From the NCBI GenBank assembly GCA_035523995.1, contig DATKPQ010000057.1:41072-105071 (forward strand): 64,000 nt of DNA. Reading direction: 5' to 3'. Position 1 is the stretch's first letter, and each line of letters opens with the position of its first letter. Below, piece by piece: positions 24,733 through 34,200 of the stretch. The translations under genes and the position numbers were made by a program. Source of the DNA: JASHVB01 sp035523995. GTDB lineage: Bacteria > Pseudomonadota > Alphaproteobacteria > Acetobacterales > Acetobacteraceae. Below the pieces are notes generated by a model. The model was not told the DNA's origin. It saw only the letters and a program-made list of their open reading frames with translations, and did no database searches.

Positions 24733-25757
24733 GCACGCAACAACCCCGCAGCGGCCGAGGCAACGATATCGCGTTGTGATGGACGGACCCAGGACTTGAG
24801 TGCCGGATAGGCATACCGGCGACCCAGTAACCACGGGGAGCCGGCGCGTGCGGCGCTGCGGACGGTGCGCCACCAGATGTCGCCCGCGAGGGCAGCAATG
24901 CGGCCAGGCGCGGCGCTGCCGGGTTTTCCTGGCGCACAGAAACCCGCAAGCAGGCGCTGCAAGATGTCAGCAAGCAGGTCCAGCGTAACCGCATCACGGG
25001 GCGGTTGCTTGTTCAGCCAGTGTTGCACGGCCAGCGCGGCGGACCCAGGCGCATCCGCACCCAGGAACGGCGTATAGGCCGTTGCAAGAACGCGCGCCGC
25101 TTTATCGTCCAGGCGAGACGCATTGTGAGACGAGGCGCTGGCGGCGTGAAAGCGATAAGTGGTCAGCACATCATCCAGCCGGGCGATCTCGCCGATCGCC
25201 AGCAGGCGGTGGTAGAAATCGAAATCGTCGGCCAATTCAAATTCAGGACGCAGGAATGTGCCCAGCCGGCGCGCCGCACCGGCGCGAAACATGACGGAAG
25301 ACCAGGTCAGCGGATTGTCGGTCAGCAGCAGCCAGCGTAGCGCGAGCGGATCCCCCGCGGCTGGGTGATCGGGCGTATATTGCCGTCCGGCGGAATCCAG
25401 GATGACTTCGGTACCCAGCAGAACAACCCGGGGATTATCGTCGAGCCAGGCAACCTGACGTTGCAGGCGTTCGGGATGGTAGAGGTCGTCGTGATCCAGC
25501 GCGGCGACGAATTCTCCGCTGGCCACGGCAAAGCCGGCATTGCGTGATGCCACGATTCCCTGGTTCTGCTCGTGGCGAATGATGCGCAGGCGCGGATCGT
25601 GGCAGGCGCCGAGGATCTCGGGTGTCCGGTCTGTGGAAGCGTCGTCAACCACAACGAACTCGAAATCGTGCCAGGTTTGCGACAAAACACTGTCGATGCT
25701 GCGAGCAATAAAGGCCGCCCCGTTGTAGGTCGTCATCAGGACGCTGACGCGCGGCAT
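24714..25757 (-). CDS. GT2-family glycosyltransferase
   Basis: A 347-residue GT-A enzyme. The N-terminal catalytic domain begins PRVSVLMTTYNGAAFIARSI and has the DDAS donor-binding motif, GIVASRNAGFAVASGEFVAA and the metal-binding DHDD; the later ELADDFDFYHRLL carries the likely catalytic base region. The C-terminal ~110 residues are helical and not recognised. It probably adds sugars to a surface polysaccharide, in line with the GT4 and asnB genes nearby on the same strand. ATG 25757 is used because homology starts there; the frame extends 30 residues further upstream. Confidence 0.9.
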   Translation of the reverse strand: MPRVSVLMTTYNGAAFIARSIDSVLSQTWHDFEFVVVDDASTDRTPEILGACHDPRLRIIRHEQNQGIVASRNAGFAVASGEFVAALDHDDLYHPERLQRQVAWLDDNPRVVLLGTEVILDSAGRQYTPDHPAAGDPLALRWLLLTDNPLTWSSVMFRAGAARRLGTFLRPEFELADDFDFYHRLLAIGEIARLDDVLTTYRFHAASASSHNASRLDDKAARVLATAYTPFLGADAPGSAALAVQHWLNKQPPRDAVTLDLLADILQRLLAGFCAPGKPGSAAPGRIAALAGDIWWRTVRSAARAGSPWLLGRRYAYPALKSWVRPSQRDIVASAAAGLLRAYRGRR

Positions 25758-26249
25758 GAAAGAAACTCGCTGGATGAGAGCCAGGCGATCTGGTAACAGT
25801 GTTGGATTGGACCACGCGGCATCTGTGGGGCTGCCGGGAATGGGCAACCGATGTCGAAAAGGTATTCAGATGCCGACATTACGGGCGGCCTGGCGTCTTC
25901 GTGTGGCGTTGTCAAGATACTGGACCCAGCAGGTGGCTGTGGGGACGAGGCCTGCTATTGCCCACGCGGTCGCGCTCCGGCAATCCAACCCTTCAACCTT
26001 GTGGCGTTTATCGCGCCGCTTGTTGGGCAAGCCGCGACTGTCTGCCTGCGGGCGGGCGATAAGAATTTCAGCCGCAGTGCACGCGGATGGCGTTATTGAG
26101 GTAGCGCAATGATACGACCTGCGAAGGGTCGGTCTGGTACAATCTTCCGCGCCGTCTGGCACTTTACATTTTCATTCCAGTAAAATTCAATTTTCATTCT
26201 AGTACAATTCACAATGGTGACGGAATAACGTGAGATCACGTCGCGCATT
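25758..26249. other. Intergenic region with AT-rich direct repeats
   Basis: About 490 bp downstream of trpE and upstream of the GT2 gene (both leftward). No coding sequence recognised. The notable content is the pair of 21-bp direct repeats at 26169-26211. The rest is of average composition. Confidence 0.5.
26169..26211. promoter_or_regulatory. Two 21-bp direct repeats with 22-bp period, candidate regulator sites
   Basis: TTTTCATTCCAGTAAAATTC(A) at 26169-26189 and TTTTCATTCTAGTACAATTC(A) at 26191-26211 differ at two positions. The period of 22 bp is close to two helical turns, which would place two regulator dimers on the same DNA face. On the minus strand they lie about 410 bp upstream of the GT2 start. 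Confidence 0.5.
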
Positions 26250-27779
26250 TTACGCGGGATTGTTCGCTCCGCCCTTCCCCGCCGCAAACCGCACCGCCTC
26301 CTCCGCCGCGCGGAACAGAGCACGTGCCTTCTGGCGGCACTCCTCATATTCGGCCTCTGGCACGGAGTCCGCCACGATCCCCGCCCCCGCCTGCACGTAC
26401 ATTACGCCGTCCTTCACCAGGGCCGTGCGCAAACCGATGCAGGTATCCATCGTGCCATTTGCGGCGAAATAGCCGATGCAGCCGGCGTAAATATTACGGC
26501 GAGTGGGTTCCAGTTCCTCGATGATCTCCATCGCCCGCACTTTCGGCGCGCCGGACAACGTGCCGGCGGGAAACCCGGCGACCAGCGCGTCCAACGCGTC
26601 CAGCCCATCGCGCAGGCGGCCCTCGACATTGGACGAGATGTGCATCACGTGGCTGAAGCGTTCGATCACAAAGCTCTCGGTCACTTTGACCGAGCCGACT
26701 TCCGCAACCCGGCCCACGTCGTTGCGGCCCAGATCCAGCAGCATCAAATGCTCCGCGCGCTCTTTCGGATCGGCCAGCAGTTCGGCCTCCAGGGCCTGGT
26801 CCTCGTCGTACGAGGTGCCGCGCCGTCGCGTGCCCGCCAATGGTCGGATGGTTACCGTGCCGTCCCGCAGCCGCACCAGCACTTCGGGCGACGAACCTAC
26901 CACGGCAAAGCCACCGAAATCCAAAAAGAACAGAAACGGTGCCGGATTGATCCGGCGCAGCGCGCGATACAGCGCGAACGGCGGCAACGCGAACGGCGCT
27001 GAAAACCGCTGGGCGAGCACGATCTGGAACGCATCGCCCGCGGCGATGTATTCCTTGCAACGTTCGACCCCAGCGAGGAATCCGTCCTTGCTAAAGGTGG
27101 AGGCAGGGGTCGGCATGTCCGGCAGCATGACCGGCGGGGCGGGATGTGGCAGCGGCCGTTCCAACGCCGCCTCGGCCGAGGCCAGTCGTGCCTGCGCTGC
27201 CTCCCAGGCGGTTTCAGCGGTGATCTCGGGCTGCGGATAGATCGGGGCGGCCAGAGTCAGCTCGTCGTTGACGTTGTCGAAGATGGCGAACAGGGTCGGG
27301 CGGATCAGCAGGGCGTCGGGCACGCCGATCTCATCGCGGTTCTTGGCCGGCAGGTTCTCCATCAGCCGCACCATGTCGTAGCCCAGATAGCCGACCAGTC
27401 CCCCCGCCATGGGAGGCAGGCTGGGGGGCACGTCCAGGCGTGTCTCGGCAATCAGCGCGCGCAGGCTGTCCAGGGGCGGTCGCGAATCGGCGAGGAAGGC
27501 GTGGGGGGCGGACAGGGCGTAGCGGTTCACCTGGGCGCGGCCGTCGCGGCAGCGCCAGATCAGGTCGGGGTCCATGCCGATGATGGAATAGCGGCCACGG
27601 GCGGCACCGCCTTCGACGCTTTCCAGCAGGAAGGAATTGGGGCGGCCGTGCGCCAGCTTCAGGAACGCTGCGACCGGCGTTTCCAGGTCCGCGACGCCGC
27701 GCCACCACACCAGGCAGCCGCGTCCGGCATCATAGGCGGAACGAAAGGCGGCGAAACCGGGGGGGAGCGTGACGTTCAT
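26250..27779 (-). CDS. trpE: Anthranilate synthase component I
   Basis: A 509-residue chorismate-using enzyme, first step of tryptophan synthesis; it needs the TrpG glutaminase for ammonia. The N-terminal domain carries the feedback-site type Ser motif LLESVEGG. The catalytic C-terminal domain shows GDAFQIVLAQRF, FGGFAVVGSSPEVLVRL, IRPLAGTRRRG, LLDLGRNDVGRV, HVMHISSNVEG and FPAGTLSGAPKVRAMEII. AAAGGA precedes the ATG. It lies 74 bp downstream of ppiD on the same strand. trpG, trpD and trpC are not in the window downstream, where relatives often have them. Confidence 0.95.
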   Translation of the reverse strand: MNVTLPPGFAAFRSAYDAGRGCLVWWRGVADLETPVAAFLKLAHGRPNSFLLESVEGGAARGRYSIIGMDPDLIWRCRDGRAQVNRYALSAPHAFLADSRPPLDSLRALIAETRLDVPPSLPPMAGGLVGYLGYDMVRLMENLPAKNRDEIGVPDALLIRPTLFAIFDNVNDELTLAAPIYPQPEITAETAWEAAQARLASAEAALERPLPHPAPPVMLPDMPTPASTFSKDGFLAGVERCKEYIAAGDAFQIVLAQRFSAPFALPPFALYRALRRINPAPFLFFLDFGGFAVVGSSPEVLVRLRDGTVTIRPLAGTRRRGTSYDEDQALEAELLADPKERAEHLMLLDLGRNDVGRVAEVGSVKVTESFVIERFSHVMHISSNVEGRLRDGLDALDALVAGFPAGTLSGAPKVRAMEIIEELEPTRRNIYAGCIGYFAANGTMDTCIGLRTALVKDGVMYVQAGAGIVADSVPEAEYEECRQKARALFRAAEEAVRFAAGKGGANNPA

Positions 27780-27853
27780 GGGTCCTTTTCCTGGGGGACA
27801 AAGTTCATTCTCGCGCCCCTTGTGGGAGCGGGTTAGGGGGAGGGGCCTGCTGA

Positions 27854-29761
27854 TTACTGGGGCTGCACAATACTGTCGTAGTTCTCCTTGTTGATACGCG
27901 GATTGGCGCGATCCCGCAGGGCCTGGACGAAGATAGTCGCCATGTCGTCGCCAATCGAGGCGCTGACCGCGTTGCGCACCTGCTGGAACCCGCCGGGGTC
28001 GTGGGCCACTTGCGGGACGTCGATCTTGGCCGGCTCGGCGACGATGAACGTGGTGGGCGTCGCCACCATCGTAGGCTCGCCTGGCTTCAGGCCGAACAAG
28101 ACGTTCGCCAAAGCGGGAGGCATCACCTGTGGCGCGGTCGTGCGGTTGGCGAGCGGTGTGTGGCTTACGGGGACGCCCGCGACCGCCGCCGCATCCGTCA
28201 GTGACTGCCCGCCCTTGAGCGTTGTCAGCATCCCGGCAGCCTTCACCTCGGCGGCACGGCGTTTCTGATGCGCGATCCAGTCCGCGTCCACCTGCTGGTT
28301 TACCGTATCAAACGGCTTCACCGCGGGCGGGATGACATCCTCCACGGTCAGCGCATAGTACGCGGAGCCGCCCTCCGACGGTGTCTGGACTTCCGTCAAT
28401 TGCGGCAATTCGCCCTTCTGCGTCTTGAATGCCGCCGTAACGATCGCGTCGCGGAGGGCCGGAGGCCCGGGAATCGGCGCGGGCGTGCCGGCCGCGGTGT
28501 CGCCTTGCGCATCCATCGTGCCCTCGACGCCGACCAGGCCCAGGTCGCCTGGCAACTGGTCGAACGGCGTGCCGTTGCCCAGCAGGTTGTCGATCTTGTT
28601 GGCGCGGTCGTACATCAGATCCGACGCCTTCTCTGCGAGCAAGCGACTGCGCAGTTGGTCCTTCACCTGGTCGAAGGTCTTTTCGCTGCCGGGTGTCGCC
28701 TGGGTGACGTTCACAACATACCAGCCCAGAGCGCCTTTCACCGGCGCCGACACCGCATTGGGAGTCGCGGCAAACACCGCCTTCGCCAACGCGGCATCGG
28801 GAAACTCCGGCTGGGTCGCGTCATTCATCGCCACAGCCGAGCCGCCATCCTTCTGTGCCGCCGCCTGCATCGCTGCCCAATTCGCGCCGCCTTTCCACCG
28901 CGCCGCCAACGCCTGTGCTTTGGCTTCGTCCGGCATGGTGATCACCTGCGCTGAACGCTTGGCCGGCGTTATGAATTCCTGCTTGCGCTGCGCGAATGCG
29001 TCCTGCAGTTCCTTGTCGGTGACCGGGATCTCCTTTTCCAAGGTCTGCGGCGAGAGGATGATGGCCCTGACACGCCGCATTTCCGGCGAGCTGTAGTCGA
29101 ACGGATGGTTCTCATACCATCGTTGCAGCTCGGCCGGGGTGGGGGTGGGCGCGCTTTCGGCGTCGAACGGAAACTCCACCATATCGGCCGAACGTTGCTC
29201 GAATTGCTCCTGGAACAAGGGCAGCGCTTCCACCTGCGGCGTGCCGGCGCCGCTGGCGACCGCCGTCGCCACCTGCCGTTCCGCCAGCGCATCGCGCATC
29301 AATTGCACGAAGCGTTGCTCGGTCAGGCCGTTGTTTTGCAATGCGACCTGGAAGAGCTGGCGGCTGAACTGGCCCTGCTTGTCGCGGAACGCTGGCATTT
29401 CGAGGACCGCCTGGCGCACCGCTGAATCCGGTACCACCACGCGCAAGCGATGGATTTCCTGCTGCAAGGCTGCCTGCTGGATCAGATGCTGCAACGTCTG
29501 GTCGCCGACACTGCGGCGCAGAGTGGCGGACGCTTCCTGGTCCGGTGGCAGCTTGGCGGTGGCCTGGTTCAGCGCTCGCTGGTACTCCGCCTGAAAAAGC
29601 GAGCCTTCGACGGTCTGCCCGCCTACCTTCACCACCCAGGTGGGATTGCCGACCATTCGTACGACGTCGCCGACGCCCCAGCCGACGAAGGCGATCGCCA
29701 GGAGCAGGAACAAGGCGCGAACGACCTTGGTTTCGAGGTAGCGGCGGAAGGCGGTAATCAT
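27854..29761 (-). CDS. ppiD: Periplasmic SurA/PpiD-type peptidyl-prolyl isomerase
   Basis: A 635-residue inner-membrane-anchored folding factor. A single N-terminal helix (VVRALFLLLAIAFVGWGVGD) anchors it, followed by the SurA_N-like chaperone region (QTVEGSLFQAEYQRALNQAT, LIQQAALQQEIHRL), a parvulin-like domain in the middle (FITPAKRSAQVITMPDEAKA ... ALGWYVVNVTQATPGSEKTF) and a long C-terminal helical part. PpiD assists folding of newly exported proteins near the Sec translocon. The parvulin part is divergent, so isomerase activity is uncertain, as for other PpiD proteins. Adjacent trpE suggests co-transcription. Confidence 0.9.
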   Translation of the reverse strand: MITAFRRYLETKVVRALFLLLAIAFVGWGVGDVVRMVGNPTWVVKVGGQTVEGSLFQAEYQRALNQATAKLPPDQEASATLRRSVGDQTLQHLIQQAALQQEIHRLRVVVPDSAVRQAVLEMPAFRDKQGQFSRQLFQVALQNNGLTEQRFVQLMRDALAERQVATAVASGAGTPQVEALPLFQEQFEQRSADMVEFPFDAESAPTPTPAELQRWYENHPFDYSSPEMRRVRAIILSPQTLEKEIPVTDKELQDAFAQRKQEFITPAKRSAQVITMPDEAKAQALAARWKGGANWAAMQAAAQKDGGSAVAMNDATQPEFPDAALAKAVFAATPNAVSAPVKGALGWYVVNVTQATPGSEKTFDQVKDQLRSRLLAEKASDLMYDRANKIDNLLGNGTPFDQLPGDLGLVGVEGTMDAQGDTAAGTPAPIPGPPALRDAIVTAAFKTQKGELPQLTEVQTPSEGGSAYYALTVEDVIPPAVKPFDTVNQQVDADWIAHQKRRAAEVKAAGMLTTLKGGQSLTDAAAVAGVPVSHTPLANRTTAPQVMPPALANVLFGLKPGEPTMVATPTTFIVAEPAKIDVPQVAHDPGGFQQVRNAVSASIGDDMATIFVQALRDRANPRINKENYDSIVQPQ

Positions 29762-30136
29762 CGGTTGGCATCCGTTGGGGACGGGATTCAGGCGGACGGG
29801 CGGCGGCCGGCGCCGCCGATTCCAGTTGCAGGCGCCGCCATAGACCGGGCGCGGCCGGAGTGCCAGCGACTGCCGGGCCGTGCGGGCACATTCGCGAGGT
29901 CGGGAGGACCGGCCCGTGATGTCCTGCCGCGGCGTGCATGCACGTGACTACCGTTCTTGAAAGAAGACGATGTACAATATGCTGCCGCGCAACATTACTT
30001 GTGTGAAATTTCGCTGCATTGCACAATGCAATTTGGAGTCTCTGGCGATTAACGCGCGGCGTCGGATGTGCCAGACTATCGGGCGTTGGACGGAATACGG
30101 ATGCCGTCGGATCGCGCAAGATGGAGGAATTGGCAA
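29762..30136. other. Divergent promoter region of ppiD and the reductase-like gene
   Basis: About 375 bp; no coding sequence recognised. It contains the inverted repeat GCATTG-CA-CAATGC at 30016-30029, flanked by AAATT and AATTT, a candidate regulator site about 107 bp before the plus-strand gene. Confidence 0.4.
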
Positions 30137-31201
30137 ATGGCGACTTACAACGTACTGATCATGGGCGCGTCCTACGGGTCCTTGCTCGCCAGCAAGCTGC
30201 TGTTCGGCGGCCACCGGATCAAGCTGGTGTGCCTGCCCGCCGAAGTTGACGCGATCAACAGCGATGGCATCCGTGTGCGCGTGCCGGTGAAAGGCCGGTC
30301 TGACCTGGTGGAGATCGATTCCCGCAAACTGCCCGGCCAGTTGAGCGCCGACGGCCCGGCGGCGGTGAATCCAGCGGATTACGACATCGTCGCGCTGGCG
30401 ATGCAGGAGCCGCAATACCGCTCCCCCGGCGTGCGGGAGCTGCTGGATGCGGTGGCGAAGGCGCGCAAGCCGTGCCTTTCCATTATGAACATGCCGCCGC
30501 TGCCTTATCTGAAGCGCATTGCCGGATTGGATACGGATACGCTGCGGGATTGCTATACCGACGCGACGGTGTGGGACAATTTCCAGCCTGGACTGGTGTC
30601 GCTGTGCAGCCCGGACCCGCAGGCGTTCCGCCCGCCGGAAGAGAAGATCAACGTGCTGCAGGTGACTCTGCCGACCAATTTCAAGGCGGCGCGGTTCGAA
30701 TCCGATCGTTACACCGCAATATTGCGGCAGTTCCAGAGCGAGATCGAGGCGATCCGGTTTGACGCGGGCGATGCGACGATCGACCTGCCGGTGAAGCTGA
30801 AGGTGCATGACTCGATTTTCGTGCCGCTGGCGAAGTGGGCGATGCTGATCACCGGCAATTATCGCTGCGTGCAGAAGGACGCGGCGCGGTCGATCAAGGA
30901 CGCGGTGCATTCGGACCTGGATACGTCACGGCGGGTCTACGACAGCGTGCGCGAGCTGTGCATCATGCTGGGTGCGAAGCCCGATGACCTGGTGCCGTTC
31001 GACAAATATGCCGCGGCGGCGATGACCCTGGTGCGGCCTTCGTCGGCGGCGCGGGCACTGTTCGCGGGGGCGCCGAATATCGAGCGGGTGGACCGGCTGG
31101 TGCAGCGGATCGCGGCGCAGAAGGGCGTGCAGGTGCCGGAGCTGGAGCAGACGGCGGCGCTGGTGGATGCACGGCTGGAGGGGAACAGGAAGGGGGGGTA
31201 G
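30137..31201 (+). CDS. Ketopantoate-reductase-like NAD(P)-binding protein
   Basis: A 354-residue protein starting with a Rossmann strand YNVLIMGASYGSLLASKLLF, a GxxxxG variant of the dinucleotide motif, followed by HRIKLVCLPAEVDAIN and DYDIVALAMQEPQY as in the ApbA/PanE superfamily. The C-terminal helical half holds the conserved-looking segment KLKVHDSIFVPLAKWAMLIT. The second glycine of the cofactor motif is Ser, and I cannot see the PanE catalytic Lys-Glu pair with certainty, so pantoate synthesis is not claimed; an opine-dehydrogenase-like or other 2-oxoacid reductase is equally possible. GGAGG at 30123-30127 fixes ATG 30137. Confidence 0.75.
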   Translation: MATYNVLIMGASYGSLLASKLLFGGHRIKLVCLPAEVDAINSDGIRVRVPVKGRSDLVEIDSRKLPGQLSADGPAAVNPADYDIVALAMQEPQYRSPGVRELLDAVAKARKPCLSIMNMPPLPYLKRIAGLDTDTLRDCYTDATVWDNFQPGLVSLCSPDPQAFRPPEEKINVLQVTLPTNFKAARFESDRYTAILRQFQSEIEAIRFDAGDATIDLPVKLKVHDSIFVPLAKWAMLITGNYRCVQKDAARSIKDAVHSDLDTSRRVYDSVRELCIMLGAKPDDLVPFDKYAAAAMTLVRPSSAARALFAGAPNIERVDRLVQRIAAQKGVQVPELEQTAALVDARLEGNRKGG

Positions 31202-31280
31202 GGGAGGTGCTTGGCCCAAGATTGAACCCTTACCGGAGTTTTTTTCGCGACGCTATATTGTCTGAGACGTGCTGACGGTG

Positions 31281-34200
31281 TTACCCCCCTCTCCGGTTCT
31301 CGTTGGTGGCCAATTGGGTGCATAATGCATCAAGTTCGTCCGACAGTTTCGACCACGTATAGCTCATCGCGAGCTCCCTTCCGCGTGAGGCCATCGCCGA
31401 GCCAAGGGCGGGGGTGGTCAACAGCGCTGTGATGCATTCGGCAATCTCGCTGACGTTGTCCACGAGAAATCCGTTAATTCCATCCTCTACCAAGTCCGCG
31501 AACGCGACGCAGCGGCGGTTGGCGACGACAGGTACGCCGGCGAGCCACGCTTCTAGCAGCACTATGCCGAAACTCTCGCTTCCACTCATGTTGACCAGTA
31601 CGCTTGCCGCCCGAAGAGCGCCGCGCAGGACTTCTCGCGGCTGTAATCCGAGATAGACCACGTCCGGTTCGTCGACAGCAACACCGTCGTCGTCGGGCCC
31701 GATGAGCACGACACGCACGGCGATGCCTCGGGCCTCAAGCACGCGCCGGGCTGCTATCGTCATGGGGTAATTCTTAGCTGCAGCCTTGCGGCCCAGCACA
31801 AGAATCAGGGGCTTGCCGTCATCCGCCAGCCGTTCGCGGAATGCGGCAAGGTCGCCCGCAGCGAATGCAGGATCGAATTCGGCGGGATCCGCGCCAGCGC
31901 CGAAATAACGCACGCACGACGAAACGCGTTGACGGAGAAAATCAACAGCTGCCCGCGGCGACACCAATGTAATGCTGGCATGTTCGATGGCACGCATGAT
32001 ATCTGGGAAATGATAAAAATCATCATCCAGATGAATATGCGGGATGAATACGCTCGGTACGCCCTGGTCCTTGGCTAGTTCCAGTGCCTCGATCGGGGGT
32101 AGAAAAACACAGTTATGAGTGAGCAGGACGTCGTATTTCGTAATATTGTCACTGATCCATCGACGCAGTTCTAGGGCGTGTGGACCTCGAAGCTTAGTGA
32201 GTTCCACCTCCGACGGCCAACGTGTTGCTAGCGCCGCACGATCAAGCGCCGCAATACGGTTGGAAAATGGTAACGTCGCCAGATCTTCCGCAAGGGTTGG
32301 CCCCGCGAGCAGCGAGCGGTCATTTATGTCCAGACGTGTCAGGCGGATGCCGACTACCCGCATGTCGGTGGCGGCGGTTTGCCGCGCCTCTACGTGAAGC
32401 ATAGCGATCCCTGGCGGAATTTCCGCCGCAAAGTCGAAGTAACCGTCCCCGCTCGCGCCCAGTACCGTTTCGCCGCAGGTCAGGAAGAACTCCGTCGCCC
32501 GCGGTGCCCAACCCTCTAGCCGCAGGTGCCCGCCAGGTCCAGAATTGAACGATGCCTGCTGCGCTGTCCACCGCGCCAGGCCGTGCCCGTTGCGCTCGAT
32601 GCTGTGCCATCCGGCCAGGAGCCGGGGGCCGGCTCCGTCGGCTATACCCATCTTGCTGTCGCTGGCGAGGGCTTCCTCGAAGGCTGCCTGGATCCGCCAA
32701 GCCTTCAGCATGTCAGATTTGCCGGGTGCACTGCCGTCCAGTGGAAAGCGAAGCCAGCGCGTAGCAGTCATGTCGTGTGGCGTTCCAAACCCGTTTGCGG
32801 CACCAAAACTGCATGCGAAGCGAGCATAATCGCCGATTGCGCCCACATTCGGGCACACGACGTCAATCGCCCACCTTCCGGTCGCATCCAGTCGCCGTAG
32901 CAACTCCCGCAGCATTACCTCCGCGCCACCAAGCGCCGGATCCGTGTAGCGATAGGTGACGGCGAGCAGACGCAGGCGAGGCGCTTCGATGGAGCGGACA
33001 CGCTCAGCGTAATCCGCGGCGTGCCCCGCCATAGAGAGCTGCCGCGTGAAAATGTCAGCGACGGTCTTTCGGTGAGTGCCGGTTGGTGGAAATCTTTCCA
33101 GCAGCCGGGCGATGGCTGCGGTGAAGCCATTGGCGGTGGTCGTTTCTACGAATGGCCTGATGGAGCTTGGATAACCACGCAAGCCAAATTCGCTCGTGAC
33201 TGTTGGTAACCCGTGCGCGAAATAATCGCTCATCTTCACGTTCGAGCCGCCACCCGAATAGACTGGATTGAGCGCGATGGCGGCACGCCATAAAATTGCT
33301 GTCTTTAGTCCTGGGCTGACCTCGCCCCAAATCCGGACATTTGGAGGCACAGAGTCAACCGCTTGCCCGACGCCGCCCAGGATATGGAATTCGATCTCGG
33401 GTAGCTCCGGCGCGATGGTATCGCGGAGAAGCCATAGCGCCTCGATGTTGGGCATGTGTGCCGACCCCAGGAAGACCGCGCTGCGCGCGCCCACAGCAAC
33501 CGCGCGCGCCAGTTCTTCCGGCGTTGGCTCGGCCGGTGAATCGGCTCCATTGGGCACGACAACAATGGGGCCACCCATGACCAGTTGACGACGGGAGAAC
33601 GCGTCCGCGTCATGTGAGGTAACAGCGACCGTCATCTGTGCCGCACCCAGACAGAAATCTTCAACCTCCTTCACGGTTGCAACGAGCGTGGTATGTTCGG
33701 GATGGTCCACGAGCATTGTGTGCTTCATCGCATACTCATTGTTCTGCGATGAATAGATGAAGCGATCTCCGTAGCGGGCCGGCAACGACGCCATATATGG
33801 GTGCTCGAGAACAATTGTAGACGCACGCCGACGTAGTATCCTGTAAAGGGCCATGAGGATCGGGTTATCGGCGGCGAAGCGATAGTTGACGATGTCCGCA
33901 GCCGATACGTGAAATAACGCATTGAGTCGGTGATTTTCCGCTTGGTGCGCGGCGGTCTTCGGCACCTTGATCGCCAAATGCCGATCCGTCAGCCATACCC
34001 GTTCGATAGCATCGCCGTCGTGCAGGCAGAGCAGCAGCACGCAGCAATGCTTGCTCAGGGCACGTTGCAGACCCAGCATGCGAGTTACGCCGCCGCCGAA
34101 GGCCCCAGTCGGATCATAGTCGTTCAAGCAGAGGATAAACGTCGTCTCGCTTGCCGGCCGAGCAGCCAGAACATTCAGGGCCGCGCCAAAATTATGCGCA

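Noticed and set aside
30696..30712. GGTTCGAATCC, an exact tRNA T-arm consensus
   Set aside because: It lies inside the reductase-like coding sequence in frame, and no acceptor stem, anticodon arm or D-arm can be built around it.
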